A stretch of DNA of 64,000 bases from Bacillota bacterium (GTDB lineage: Bacteria; Bacillota; Clostridia; Lachnospirales; Lachnospiraceae): positions 14,684 through 78,683 of the forward strand of contig JAEYOY010000076.1 in the NCBI GenBank assembly GCA_023411215.1, given 5' to 3'. The notes beneath the pieces are model-generated. The model was not told the origin of the DNA. It did not search any database and was given only the letters and a program-made list of their open reading frames with translations. The first letter of the stretch is position 1; each line of letters begins with the position of its first letter. Made by a program: the position numbers and the translations under genes. Below are positions 36,308 through 45,780 of this stretch, piece by piece.

Positions 36308-36569
36308 TGTAAAATCGTCCTTTCAGTTCAATTGACATCTGTAACATATATTGAGCTAATTCTTGAGCATATGTAAATTATTCTTTAGTTTCTTGAGCTA
36401 TTGAAATATATACATTCTTATCCTTCCGGTCAGTATTGATGAATATAATATGAGATTTGCCGTTTTAAGTTTTGGTTGTCGCAAAAGTCAGGATATAAAG
36501 GGTTCTACTTCTTTGCAATAAGCTATGCCTCTTAACAGGGCGTAATTTTTCATCCGCATACTTTAGGAG

Positions 36570-38231
36570 CTACTGATAATGTCTTAATATTTCCTGATTC
36601 ACTTTTTCTCTTAATTTAAAAAGATACTCCGGATTCTTAGGATACTGCTTGAAGGTTATCTTCTCACTATACTCTTCATAAATAAGCGACTCCGCATAAG
36701 TCCTATCCGTTAAAGCTTCTAATAGTCTCAAAGCCCGCAAATCATATAGAGCCTCGGATAAAACCATAAGACGTATAGATTCATAAGCTGTACCATCTTC
36801 AGCCGGGTAGACTATAAACGCGTCACCCGAAGGAAATGCACCTCCTGCATCGGTTACCCGATACGGATCGATGGCTGCAATGGAAAATCTTGTATTATAG
36901 AAATTATATCCCCATTGCAAAAAACCTTTGATATTATATAGATATAGCTGAATACCAAGGATACGATTTCGCGCGGAGGGCATGGAGAAAAAACGGTTGC
37001 TTACATCTACGGTCTGTACACAGCAATAATAGGTCCATAAATTTGGTACACCAGCATCAAGGAAGGGCTGAATATGATCATTGCAGGGAATTGGGTTTTC
37101 CACTACTCCTTCCTTATAGAGATCGTAGCTGCTTAAGGCATCAATTACTCTACACCCTTGTAATAAATCTTTTACCACTTCCTTGGCGGCTTCATAAGTG
37201 TCCTTTTGAGAATCACCCGGTTCATCTGAGATATGAAAATACGTATGATCTAGCACCCCTTCTGAAGCTAATACATTTTTTAACTCAGGTATAAACTGAT
37301 GAAGGAAATCTGAATACTCCTTGCCTGTTGCATCCGTTTCCCATCCAAAGATTCGCACAAGTTCGCCATCTACCTCTGCCATTATCTTTGGTGCATGTTT
37401 TGCGCCCCATTGCGTAAACAGATGACAGATTTCAATGTATTTCATACCTTTTGCTTTGCATATAGAAATCCAACGCCTCAGCAGTTCAAAGTCAAAGGTG
37501 TAATTCTTCCCATTCTTCTTAATCTTTACCAGCTGAACCGTAGTTCTTTCTCCTCCTTCTTTGGTGTCAAGAGGTGGTGTAAATACCGGGGTGAGTAACA
37601 TATTCATGCCATGCTTAACTGCGGTTTCAATAAAATTCTCGATTATCTTCCAATGTTGTTCTGAAAATACAGGAAGCTTATAGTATTGTGCCAAACAATC
37701 CGCATGAAACCACTCGGTATGTATTAATTCCTGAGGAGGAAGCTCTATATTTATTGTCTGAATGGTAAAGCTATCCTCCCATATTATTTTCTTGTCTTTT
37801 TTTATTTCAATCACGACCGGATAAATCGCTGTTCCCATATCCTTTGTTATTGTAATATCAAACCATACCGCTCTCCATTGCCCTGGATATGGTTTTAATG
37901 ATACGTCCTGTTTGGGAATCAACAAATCCGGAAATAATCCAGGGTCTGTCGTTATATAATTATCATCTTTCAATCCATAGGCGGGTAGTTCAGAAGGAAC
38001 AAGCTCAACGCTTCGGATTTGAATTCGATCCCTCAGCTTTGTATTTAAATATACGTCAACTTCATGATTGTTTAACTCATTGGTATCTGTCTCCAGCTTA
38101 TAAGCCAATTGGAAGGAAATTGTCTCTCCTATCAGCCCGCTTACTACAGAAGCTATTCTATTTTGGGGAGTACGCCTCGGAAAAACCTTCTCCAAGGAAC
38201 TCACCAACATAAACTCATATTGATTCATCAT
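36570..38231 (-). CDS. DUF4091 glycoside-hydrolase-like protein
   Basis: About 553 residues from the ATG at 38231 (aaaggtg site). The N-terminal 150 residues are a beta-sandwich; the rest is a TIM-barrel-like domain with HTEWFHADCLAQYYKLP, YIEICHLFTQWGAKHAPK, HISDEPGDSQ (likely acidic residue) and the end ALYDLRALRLLEAL. DUF4091 proteins are glycosidase relatives of unsettled activity. No signal peptide is visible, so it is probably cytoplasmic. The Gfo/Idh gene follows on the same strand and may belong to the same sugar route. Confidence 0.8.
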   Translation of the reverse strand: MMNQYEFMLVSSLEKVFPRRTPQNRIASVVSGLIGETISFQLAYKLETDTNELNNHEVDVYLNTKLRDRIQIRSVELVPSELPAYGLKDDNYITTDPGLFPDLLIPKQDVSLKPYPGQWRAVWFDITITKDMGTAIYPVVIEIKKDKKIIWEDSFTIQTINIELPPQELIHTEWFHADCLAQYYKLPVFSEQHWKIIENFIETAVKHGMNMLLTPVFTPPLDTKEGGERTTVQLVKIKKNGKNYTFDFELLRRWISICKAKGMKYIEICHLFTQWGAKHAPKIMAEVDGELVRIFGWETDATGKEYSDFLHQFIPELKNVLASEGVLDHTYFHISDEPGDSQKDTYEAAKEVVKDLLQGCRVIDALSSYDLYKEGVVENPIPCNDHIQPFLDAGVPNLWTYYCCVQTVDVSNRFFSMPSARNRILGIQLYLYNIKGFLQWGYNFYNTRFSIAAIDPYRVTDAGGAFPSGDAFIVYPAEDGTAYESIRLMVLSEALYDLRALRLLEALTDRTYAESLIYEEYSEKITFKQYPKNPEYLFKLREKVNQEILRHYQ

Positions 38232-38258
38232 GAACATCACCTTTCTAATTAATTTCAC

Positions 38259-38648
38259 TATTTTCTCTTGAAGAAGCTCATAATGAAATTCCTATGGAAT
38301 TCATTATGGGATTCTTTTCACACTTAAAAACGAGTTTACGATATAATGAATTTGATAATTTCATTTTCATATCGTTTTCCATATATCCCAACACTTTATT
38401 GTATTATATCATATTATGTCGTATTAGAGCGTATCGAATTGTAGAATCTTATTTTTTTGAGGTAATGATTATTAAATTATTAATTACTGGTTATTACGAG
38501 GCCATGCAAAAGTATCGCTGGAAATATCATTGACTGAAGCCTATTTTCACTAAAATAATTCCTATCATCATTATCTGACTGTCACATAGCGATCATATCC
38601 TTCCCATCTGACAAACACTAAAAAGGCCTTATCAGGTTTTCTCATGTA
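38259..38648. other. Intergenic region upstream of the DUF4091 gene
   Basis: About 390 nt, AT-rich, no gene. It includes gaattcc/ggaattc-like small inverted sequences near 38285-38305. Promoters for the minus-strand genes should lie here. Confidence 0.35.
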
Positions 38649-38841
38649 TCCGATTCCCGTTATCCGCCTAACGTAAAAATAAGCAGTGGCACCGGTTTAA
38701 GTGCTACTGCTTATTTACGTTATGTATTAGTAAAAGTGAGTCAGGAAGAATCAAAGTGTGAACCCACTGGTGAGCATCTTTTATTCTTACTGCGTGATTC
38801 CATGGGTTACGGAATCACGATTTCCCCGTTATCCGCCTAAC
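38649..38841. repeat. tRNA-Gly 3'-end repeat, copy 2, with a second 17-nt copy
   Basis: tccgattcccgttatccgc (38649-38667) is identical to the last 19 nt of the tRNA-Gly acceptor/T arm at 22976-22994, but no tRNA body precedes it. After it come a long hairpin (38669-38722) and the tract matching 23054-23134. At 38825-38841 the tail cccgttatccgcctaac appears again. This looks like an attachment-site scar or a duplicated tRNA tail. Confidence 0.6.
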
Positions 38842-38912
38842 AAAAAAAGGGGTATGGCACCAGTTTAGTGACATTATGAGTTATGGACACTCTATTATCC
38901 ACTTACATGGAG

Positions 38913-38952
38913 AAAGACCTGAGACACACGCTTCAACGTGTTTCAGGTCTTT
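38913..38952 (-). terminator. Terminator of the HAD gene
   Basis: aaagacctga/caggtcttt stem with inner acac/gtgt arms, 30 nt past the stop at 38983 on the minus strand. Confidence 0.7.
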
Positions 38953-38982
38953 TCTATTTAACAGTATCAAACAATAAACTTA

Positions 38983-39780
38983 TTACTCTAGAACCAGTGC
39001 TTCCCCGAGTTCTTTCAGGGATGTAAATATATAATCAGGCTTTATCTCCGAGGTTTCTACATCACTTAACTTTGCTTCCCCGGTTAATACCAGAATACCC
39101 GTACATCCATTGCTGACACCGGTAGCTACATCGGTGTAGAGCCTGTCGCCCACAAATGCTATTTCCTCTTTCTTGTAATTTGTCCGCTTTACAATCATGT
39201 CTACTGTCTTGTCAAAGGGTTTTCCCATGAACTCCGGCTCTGCACCGGTTGACAGCTTGATTGCTGCACAAATCGCTCCACAGTCAGGGATAAAGCCATC
39301 CTCAGTCGGACAGTTGATGTCCAGATGTGTGGCAATGAATTTTGCCCCATTCCGGATAAAGGTACATGCCTTTTCCAGTTTTTCATAAACAAGAGTAGTA
39401 TCAAATCCGACAACCACAAGCTCAGGGCTTGTATCAACCAGTTTTATTCCTGCTTCCAAAAAGCTTATTTCCAGTTCCCTGGTACCTACAAGATATACGG
39501 ACGCCTCGGGATAATGTGTATTAATATACTCAATTGTTACATCACCGGAGGTCATAATATCTTTCCGTTGAATCTGACAGTTCATTCTTACAAGCTTATT
39601 GATATAATCCTGTGGTGCTTTTGAGGAGTTATTGGTAAAGAAGATATATTCCTTACCGGTATTTTTTACTGTTTGTAGAAAGTCCAATGAACAATCAAAG
39701 ATATGATTACCCAGATAAATTGTTCCATCCATATCAAGCACAAACAGCTTTATATTATTTAGTGTTCCTTTCTTTTGCAT
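38983..39780 (-). CDS. HAD-IIA phosphatase (NagD/AraL-like)
   Basis: 265 residues. LFVLDMDGTIYLGN (nucleophile Asp and DxD), ITFFTNNSSK (motif II), and GKPFDKTVDMIVK with AFVGDRLYTDVATG (motifs III/IV). The class IIA cap is inserted between. NagD-like enzymes dephosphorylate nucleotides or sugar phosphates. The exact substrate is not known. It stands between the repeat at 38649 and the histidine kinase. Confidence 0.88.
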   Translation of the reverse strand: MQKKGTLNNIKLFVLDMDGTIYLGNHIFDCSLDFLQTVKNTGKEYIFFTNNSSKAPQDYINKLVRMNCQIQRKDIMTSGDVTIEYINTHYPEASVYLVGTRELEISFLEAGIKLVDTSPELVVVGFDTTLVYEKLEKACTFIRNGAKFIATHLDINCPTEDGFIPDCGAICAAIKLSTGAEPEFMGKPFDKTVDMIVKRTNYKKEEIAFVGDRLYTDVATGVSNGCTGILVLTGEAKLSDVETSEIKPDYIFTSLKELGEALVLE

Positions 39781-39903
39781 CCTTTACCTCCTAAATACAT
39801 CGCATTTGCTAAGTGCTTAATGATACGATGACTCAAAAGATAAGTCCCCTCATAATAAAAATGATAAATAATCCATATACATTCATCTAAACTATAAACA
39901 GAC

Positions 39904-41211
39904 TTATGGCACCTGAGCTATACTTAAGATAATAATAAGCACAAAGCAACTATTATCATATTCTGTACACATACTTCCGTTATATCGTTCTACAACATTT
40001 CTGATGCTTTGCGTTCCGATTCCTCCAAGTTGTCCTTTTGAGGATAATAAAACTCCCTTTTTTGTAAGCAGCTTCTCTTTGCAGGTGTTTTCGATACGAA
40101 TAACCAGCATGCCATTGCTTACACCCGATCGCAGATGAATACTTCTCTGCTCATATAAGGCATCTCCCTTGTTAATTCTCTGACAGGCTTCAATCGCATT
40201 CTCGATACTGTTTCCCAGCACGGTGCAAAGATCATAACGATTAATATCCAACTCCTCGGGAAAATCAATATCAACCATAACCGCGATTCCCTCCTGTTCT
40301 GCCATTGTGATGTAGCCGTTGAGAATAGCATTTACGGTAGTATTCTTACAAAACCGTCTGGAGGTAATAGCGTCATTTCTTTTCAATAAGCTATTAATGT
40401 AACTGTCAATGGAACCATAGTCCTTCTCCCGACACATTTCTGCTATTGCAACCAAGTGATGCCTGAGATCATGTACCATTTGCCTCTGAAGAGTTGTACT
40501 TTCTTCTACCTGACCATAGTACTTCTTTTGCAGAAGAAGCATCTTCTCCGAGCTGGATAGCTGTTCTTCTATCCGTGTTCTTTGCTGAACCGCCGCAACC
40601 TGTGACAACAGTAGATAGTAAGTAAAGATGATCGTCGCCTCAAATATAAGCATATACAGCAAGGTTAGAAGGCTTGCATTGTAATTGATTGGGCCGAATA
40701 ATATAGTGAATAATATAAAAATTAAGATTGGATACAATACATAAACATGATTGCCTTTTTCTAAAATCAAAAGATTTCTTCGCACCCATCTTCTGCATTT
40801 TATTATGTATGCCGGAGCAAGAATCATATAGCAGAGAACATATAACACATAATAAAGCAGCTTCTCGCCCTCTTTATCTCCAACAATCCAGCTGGCAATA
40901 CCGTTGCAGGTGGAGGAAAGGAAGGAGGTTATCTGCCAAAATGTAAAATACACAAAAAGCTTTATCGGCGCTTTCCCTTCAAACACATGCAAGAAGGCGC
41001 CAATATAAACTAGCGTTAACAGATAGTAGTAGATGTAGCTTTGAACATGATAATAATTCATCAAAAAAAAGCTGCTGTATACCAAGACGACTGCAGAACT
41101 CCATACCAACAGATGTGTACTTAGACGAAATCTTCGTTTTAAGGTTGCATAAAAGAAAATCATCTGAGCAATTAAAGTTATGGTCGGTATCACCGGTGAA
41201 AAAAAGAACAT
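39904..41211 (-). CDS. Agr-like GHKL sensor histidine kinase
   Basis: 435 residues. Six or so membrane spans fill residues 1-200. Then a coiled region, MVHDLRHHLVAIAEMCREKD (phosphorylated His in an AgrC-like H-box), and an ATP-binding GHKL domain with TVLGNSIENAIEAC (N box) and GGIGTQSIRNVVERYNGSM (G box). Quorum-sensing receptors have this design. The LytTR regulator gene at 44552-45268 is a probable partner, but three genes lie between them. No AgrB or AgrD-like gene is visible in this window. Confidence 0.85.
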   Translation of the reverse strand: MFFFSPVIPTITLIAQMIFFYATLKRRFRLSTHLLVWSSAVVLVYSSFFLMNYYHVQSYIYYYLLTLVYIGAFLHVFEGKAPIKLFVYFTFWQITSFLSSTCNGIASWIVGDKEGEKLLYYVLYVLCYMILAPAYIIKCRRWVRRNLLILEKGNHVYVLYPILIFILFTILFGPINYNASLLTLLYMLIFEATIIFTYYLLLSQVAAVQQRTRIEEQLSSSEKMLLLQKKYYGQVEESTTLQRQMVHDLRHHLVAIAEMCREKDYGSIDSYINSLLKRNDAITSRRFCKNTTVNAILNGYITMAEQEGIAVMVDIDFPEELDINRYDLCTVLGNSIENAIEACQRINKGDALYEQRSIHLRSGVSNGMLVIRIENTCKEKLLTKKGVLLSSKGQLGGIGTQSIRNVVERYNGSMCTEYDNSCFVLIIILSIAQVP

Positions 41212-41330
41212 GATTTTGGCTCCTTATCTGATGGGGTCTTTGAATAAGGCGACTGCCTCTGTCTATTATTATACAGAAATCTTTTAATGAAAGCCACTTC
41301 AGTTATTGATTAAAATATCAATTAGCGAGT

Positions 41331-41388
41331 AAACCAGATACCATATTGCTTCAGTGAAGCAATGATATTGATCTATGGTATCTGGTTT
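41331..41388 (-). terminator. Terminator of the GDPD-MFS-hydrolase operon
   Basis: aaaccagataccata/tatggtatctggttt outer stem with an inner ttgcttc/gaagcaa hairpin, 27 nt past the stop at 41415. Confidence 0.75.
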
Positions 41389-41414
41389 ATTCCTAAAGTG
41401 CTATAGATCTGTTA

Positions 41415-42260
41415 TCATGCTTCAAACTTCTCGAATATTATGTTATCAAACTTTTTCTCTATGGCAGGCACTATTTCCTTACGGTCAACTGTCCATGCAG
41501 AAGTCATTGCTCCCATCCTGCGGCAAATTGAAAACGCCAGCTTGGCATCCTGATACCGATATGAAATAAAGTGTGGCCTTCCCAGATAATTATATAGCAG
41601 CCATGATATCATCAAGCGCCGATGCAGTGGAATCGATCGTGCTATTGTTTTGCCTAACGCCAACTCGTAGCAATAAAATCCCATTGATAGCTGCCCTCGC
41701 ATGACCTGTGGGCGATGAGTCCGAAACCATTCCAGTATTGAATAATCAAAGCTTTCAATGACATAATTGCAAGGAAAACGATCTATCATATCCATTACTG
41801 TCTGACAGAGTGTATTCACAGTGCCACCCGGTAGTCCGGTCTTAAATTCCACCAAAACATTCGTCTTATCCTGAACTAGTTGCAAAAATTCTTCCAGCGT
41901 CGGAATCGTTTCCTCTGTATTCAGTAATCGAAGTTTTTTAATTTCATCAATTGTCAGCATCTCCGGCGGTCGGGCATCATTGCACATACGCCTTAGGAAA
42001 CCGTCATGAAAAATAATCGGAACTCCATCCTTTGTTAAGCGTACATCGATTTCTATGCCATACCCCTTTTCTATCGCTCTTCGAAAGGCCGACATGCTGT
42101 TCTCCGGAATCCCGGTTTGATTATTATAGAGACCTCTATGCGCAAATTTCTGTTCTTTGAAAAGCTTTTTCATATCTTTTGACGGTCTTCGGGGTGCAAT
42201 CATCCAGATCAAAACCAGTACAAGGATTAGAACACCTAATATGCATAATTGTATTATCAC
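41415..42260 (-). CDS. Glycerophosphodiester phosphodiesterase, membrane-anchored
   Basis: 281 residues. An N-terminal span (IIQLCILGVLILVLVLIWMI) precedes the GDPD domain: FAHRGLYNNQTGIPENSMSA, GIEIDVRLTKDGVPIIFHDG and later VEFKTG. H-R and E-x-D residues of the GDPD active site are present. It releases glycerol-3-phosphate from glycerophosphodiesters. Its start overlaps the MFS stop at 42260, so it is translated in the same operon. Confidence 0.9.
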   Translation of the reverse strand: MIIQLCILGVLILVLVLIWMIAPRRPSKDMKKLFKEQKFAHRGLYNNQTGIPENSMSAFRRAIEKGYGIEIDVRLTKDGVPIIFHDGFLRRMCNDARPPEMLTIDEIKKLRLLNTEETIPTLEEFLQLVQDKTNVLVEFKTGLPGGTVNTLCQTVMDMIDRFPCNYVIESFDYSILEWFRTHRPQVMRGQLSMGFYCYELALGKTIARSIPLHRRLMISWLLYNYLGRPHFISYRYQDAKLAFSICRRMGAMTSAWTVDRKEIVPAIEKKFDNIIFEKFEA

Positions 42261-43660
42261 TAATCATCCGCTCCTAACACATCAGCCGCTTTTACATTAA
42301 CCGGCTTACAATCTCCATGCTTTATAAAGAAACATGTAATAAATGCTAACACCATGAACAATGCAGTATAAATGAATAACCCTGCTTCTGCTATGTTATC
42401 CATCACAAGACCACATAAGGACGGTGTAATAATCTGTGCAATGGTTGATGCTAAATAGTAATAGCCCATATATCTTCCGGAATCCTTGTCTGAGCAAAGC
42501 TCTATTACCATTGGTCCGACATTTACACTCGCAAAGGCAAAGCCCATACCATAAATTAAAAAGATTGGTGATAATAATCCATTCGTTTCTGCTGTAATAA
42601 AGTATAATGCAATTGAGGTTATCCCGATAATCGCTAGTCCTATCATTGTCGTTTTTCTGCGGCCGATCTTCGAAGATATCATTGCCGAAGGAATGCAGAA
42701 GATCAATACAGAAATAACACGAACTAATAAGGGCTTAGAGATTTCTGCACTGGACATTCCTAGATTGTTAATCGCATAAACACTAAAATGCGTTGTTGTT
42801 GCATTATACCCCATATACATAAAGGCAACTAGCGCCAAAATAAAGCAAAGGCTTTTGAATACCTCAGGAGAAAGCTTTTCATTTAATTTTACAGTCTCCT
42901 TTTTCTCTACGTAACCAAAACGGATATTATCCTCCTGTACCTGTTTCACAATCTTTGGTTCTCGAATTACGAGGAGATATATGAGAACTCCGATGATCAT
43001 AAATATCGTGCTGATAAGGATTAATTTGAAGAAGCCACCATATACGGATGCCAGCTTCGCATTCAGTACTAAGAATACCACTCCTGCCAAACCACCCATA
43101 ATGTTCAGTATAGCATTTGCTTTTGAGCGGTGAGGACGGATAAATAAATCAGCAACTAGCGCGGTTGCAGGGCTTCTAAACATTGACATTAAGAACACTG
43201 CTACAAGCAGCGTGATCATAAACAGTATGATCACTCCAGTATTATCCTTCATGATCTCTGTAGCCTGATTGATAACAGCTGCTTTTGCTGCCGCATCTGC
43301 TGCCGCATTATAGGCCTCCGGTATTCCGGCTGCGTCTAATTTGGACAGTTGTATATTATCTGCAATTGTCATACCAATAAAGCCCAACACACCCCCGATG
43401 GTTCCTATAATGATAAAGGGTGTTCTTCTTCCAAGTCGTGAATTGGATTTATCCGATAATGCACCAAATAGAGGCAGAAATATCAGTGCGACCAAATTGT
43501 CTATACCCATAATTAGACCACGCATCATAGAACTCATGCCAAAATGGTACGCTAGCATCTGAGGTACTATCGTATCATATGCTTGCCAGAATATCGTGAT
43601 TGCAAAAAAAGGCAATGCAACCAGTACAGCTCTCTTGTAGCTTATTTTTGGTGTTTTCAT
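42260..43660 (-). CDS. MFS transporter (SLC45/GPH-like)
   Basis: 466 residues, about twelve membrane spans. The motif GALSDKSNSRLGRRTPFIIIG after span two is the MFS RxGRR signature shared with GPH/SLC45 sugar carriers. An Ala-rich soluble loop lies at about residues 115-135. The gene overlaps both neighbours (41415-42260 and 43657-44439), so the three act as a unit; lipid or sugar-ester handling is possible (inference). Confidence 0.85.
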   Translation of the reverse strand: MKTPKISYKRAVLVALPFFAITIFWQAYDTIVPQMLAYHFGMSSMMRGLIMGIDNLVALIFLPLFGALSDKSNSRLGRRTPFIIIGTIGGVLGFIGMTIADNIQLSKLDAAGIPEAYNAAADAAAKAAVINQATEIMKDNTGVIILFMITLLVAVFLMSMFRSPATALVADLFIRPHRSKANAILNIMGGLAGVVFLVLNAKLASVYGGFFKLILISTIFMIIGVLIYLLVIREPKIVKQVQEDNIRFGYVEKKETVKLNEKLSPEVFKSLCFILALVAFMYMGYNATTTHFSVYAINNLGMSSAEISKPLLVRVISVLIFCIPSAMISSKIGRRKTTMIGLAIIGITSIALYFITAETNGLLSPIFLIYGMGFAFASVNVGPMVIELCSDKDSGRYMGYYYLASTIAQIITPSLCGLVMDNIAEAGLFIYTALFMVLAFITCFFIKHGDCKPVNVKAADVLGADD

Positions 43661-44439
43661 TGTGTACTCCCCTTCTCTTTTCTTAAAAACGTAATAATTC
43701 TCCCAATACAGTCTAAACGATCGTTGCCCAGCAGAACATTATGTTCGCTTTCCATATAACAGTGACAGCTTTTGATAGATCTGATTCGTTGTGAAGCCCG
43801 GTCAATGGCCTCCGGATCTGCTATCTGATCCGCTTTTGAGTAAATCAACAAACAGTCTGCCTTGATTCTCTCCAGATCAGAAACCACTATTTTTCCGAAA
43901 TCAATCAAGCATTTTATTCCCCATAATGGCATTGCAGGATATCCGTACCTGCTATTATCCAGGCCATCATTCTTTAAACTGCGCTGCGGTAGGGGAATTA
44001 ATTTGTCACCGTTTCCTACCAGGTCCATTTCATAAAAGCGCTTATCCTTGATCTCATAGCCCGGGGATAAGAGAACCAGCTTCCCAAGCTTTTCCTCTTC
44101 TGCATAGTTCTCTGCCAGCCTGGTAGTTAGCGCTCCCCCCAGAGAAAGTCCAATCAAATTCACTTTTTCATAGCTTTGAAAAAGTTCAAGCAGTTTTGCC
44201 TCGCAATGGGAATACCAAACCTGCTCGTTTACCTTACACAGATCCTCCGGCTTTGTTCCATGCCCCGGCAGAAGCGGTACTATAACATCATAACCGAGCA
44301 TCTTCAGCTCCCTTGCAAGCGGAATATATAGACCGGGACTTCCTGTAAAACCATGGATACAAAGACAGCATTCGGAAACGGGACTTTCTGAACGAATTTC
44401 GAAGGGAATACAGCCCTCCGATGCATATTGTATACTCAA
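43657..44439 (-). CDS. Alpha/beta hydrolase (carboxylesterase Est30-like)
   Basis: 260 residues. LCIHGFTGSPGLYIPL, LIGLSLGGALTTRLAE (nucleophile Ser in GLSLG), LIYSKADQIADPEA (Asp), and SEHNVLLGNDR (His). This is the Est30/monoacylglycerol-lipase-like arrangement. It starts at 44439 and its 3' end overlaps the MFS start by four bases. It comes first in the three-gene operon. Confidence 0.88.
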   Translation of the reverse strand: MSIQYASEGCIPFEIRSESPVSECCLCIHGFTGSPGLYIPLARELKMLGYDVIVPLLPGHGTKPEDLCKVNEQVWYSHCEAKLLELFQSYEKVNLIGLSLGGALTTRLAENYAEEEKLGKLVLLSPGYEIKDKRFYEMDLVGNGDKLIPLPQRSLKNDGLDNSRYGYPAMPLWGIKCLIDFGKIVVSDLERIKADCLLIYSKADQIADPEAIDRASQRIRSIKSCHCYMESEHNVLLGNDRLDCIGRIITFLRKEKGSTQ

Positions 44440-44525
44440 GATTTGCTCACCTCCTTTGACCTTATTATAGTAGTGGAGAGCAAGAAGAAACTACAGATGT
44501 AAAAAATGACGCTAGAAACGTAAAA

Positions 44526-44567
44526 AAGGAAACCAAATCTGACTTTGTTCATCAGATCTGATTTCCT
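44526..44567 (-). terminator. Terminator overlapping the LytTR gene end
   Basis: aaggaaa...atctga/tcagat...tttcct stem that includes the last codons of the regulator gene (stop at 44552). Confidence 0.5.
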
Positions 44568-45268
44568 ATATATTTTGTAAAGCTGTATTTCGCATCGGAT
44601 ATTTTGATACTGACCGGAATTTGTTCTCCATTTTCCAGAATAACGGTATTTCCAGTAATATATCGAACATAGTCCATATTCACAATATAGCTTTTATGAC
44701 ATCGTAAGAAACAAGGATGGCTTAGCTCATCATAGACATTAGTCAATCGTTGATAGAAGGAATAGGATCTTCCATCCTCGGTGTGAAGATGGACAAGTCG
44801 AGCCTGGCTTTCAACATAAACAATATCATTGATGCAGATACGATAGCTTCCCTGCTTATTGGATAGACAAATATACTTCTTCTCCTTTGCTTTGATGAGA
44901 TTCAAAGCCTGATTCAAGGAATGTTGTAGCTTCTCCTGGTCAATTGGTTTTAAAAAATACTGAAGTGCATGGACTCCATAGCCCTCGATTGCATGTTCCT
45001 TCGAATTGGTGGCAAATATAATCGGACAATCATTGTCGAAATTTCGGATTTCTCTTGCAATCGATATGCCGTTCGATATTCCCATAAAAATATCTAAGAT
45101 TAAAATATCATATAAATTCCCTTGCTGCATACTGTCTATCAGGTCTTCTCCACATGAAAATTGGCTCACCTCACAGTTAATGTTCATCTTTCCCATACTC
45201 TGTAACACCATCAGAGCAATTCGTTCTCTTTCCGGTGCTTCATCATCACAAACGACGATCTGCAGCAT
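44552..45268 (-). CDS. LytTR response regulator (AgrA-like)
   Basis: About 238 residues from the ATG at 45268; METIKRSTV upstream is unlikely. Receiver domain: IVVCDDEAPERERIAL, LYDILILDIFMGISNGI (phospho-acceptor Asp), ending near residue 120. The LytTR DNA-binding domain follows (KQGSYRICINDIVYVESQARLV, FLRCHKSYIVNMDYV). It would act with the Agr-like kinase at 39904. The kinase lies beyond the operon 41415-44439, so that operon is a candidate target. Confidence 0.9.
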   Translation of the reverse strand: MLQIVVCDDEAPERERIALMVLQSMGKMNINCEVSQFSCGEDLIDSMQQGNLYDILILDIFMGISNGISIAREIRNFDNDCPIIFATNSKEHAIEGYGVHALQYFLKPIDQEKLQHSLNQALNLIKAKEKKYICLSNKQGSYRICINDIVYVESQARLVHLHTEDGRSYSFYQRLTNVYDELSHPCFLRCHKSYIVNMDYVRYITGNTVILENGEQIPVSIKISDAKYSFTKYIGNQI

Positions 45269-45708
45269 AACTGTACTCCTTTTTATAGTTTCCATCCCAG
45301 TGTACTGTCTTACTCACAATTCGATAAGCTCAACTATAATTATAGTACATAATGCAACTGATTTCAAACCGATAATATCAATTCTTGTGCTGGAAAACCC
45401 TAAGATTTCTGTAAGTTGTTATAAGTCTGGTATATCGTCCACTGTTGAAATCAACAATGTGATGCGCGATCTGTTCTAATCCACATACGCATCTGTATAA
45501 TATATAAGAATTACATAAAAGCTACTTAATATTTAGTAACACTTTATTCCATATACTATCAAAGAAATTCAAACTTGCCCTTCGCTAAAGAACATTTACT
45601 TAAGAGTATCCAGCTACCAAGGGACCCCTTGCTCCATTTTATTTATGTCCAGTAAAACCTACGAATAATAAGGCAATACAAGGATTGTCACAGAGAAGTA
45701 TCCTTTTA
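45269..45708. other. Intergenic region upstream of the second GH5-like gene
   Basis: About 440 nt with no credible gene. It is AT-rich and ends at the promoter at 45709-45737. Confidence 0.4.
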
Positions 45709-45737
45709 TTGACAGTAATTGTAATAAAGAATATAAT
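45709..45737 (+). promoter_or_regulatory. Strong sigma-A promoter of the GH5-like lipoprotein
   Basis: TTGACA (45709-45714), 17-bp spacer, TATAAT (45732-45737): a perfect consensus. The start codon at 45781 follows an aaaggag site. Confidence 0.85.
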
Positions 45738-45780
45738 ACTAGAAAAATAAGGATTTTTAACTATATAAAGGAGAAGACGC

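Noticed and set aside
35105..36376. Plus-strand ORFs of 162 and 186 residues over the Gfo/Idh gene
   Set aside because: Antisense to a well-supported oxidoreductase with family motifs; these arise from its higher GC content.
38649..38667. A second tRNA-Gly gene
   Set aside because: Only the last 19 nt of the tRNA are present; no acceptor 5' strand, D arm or anticodon arm precedes it.
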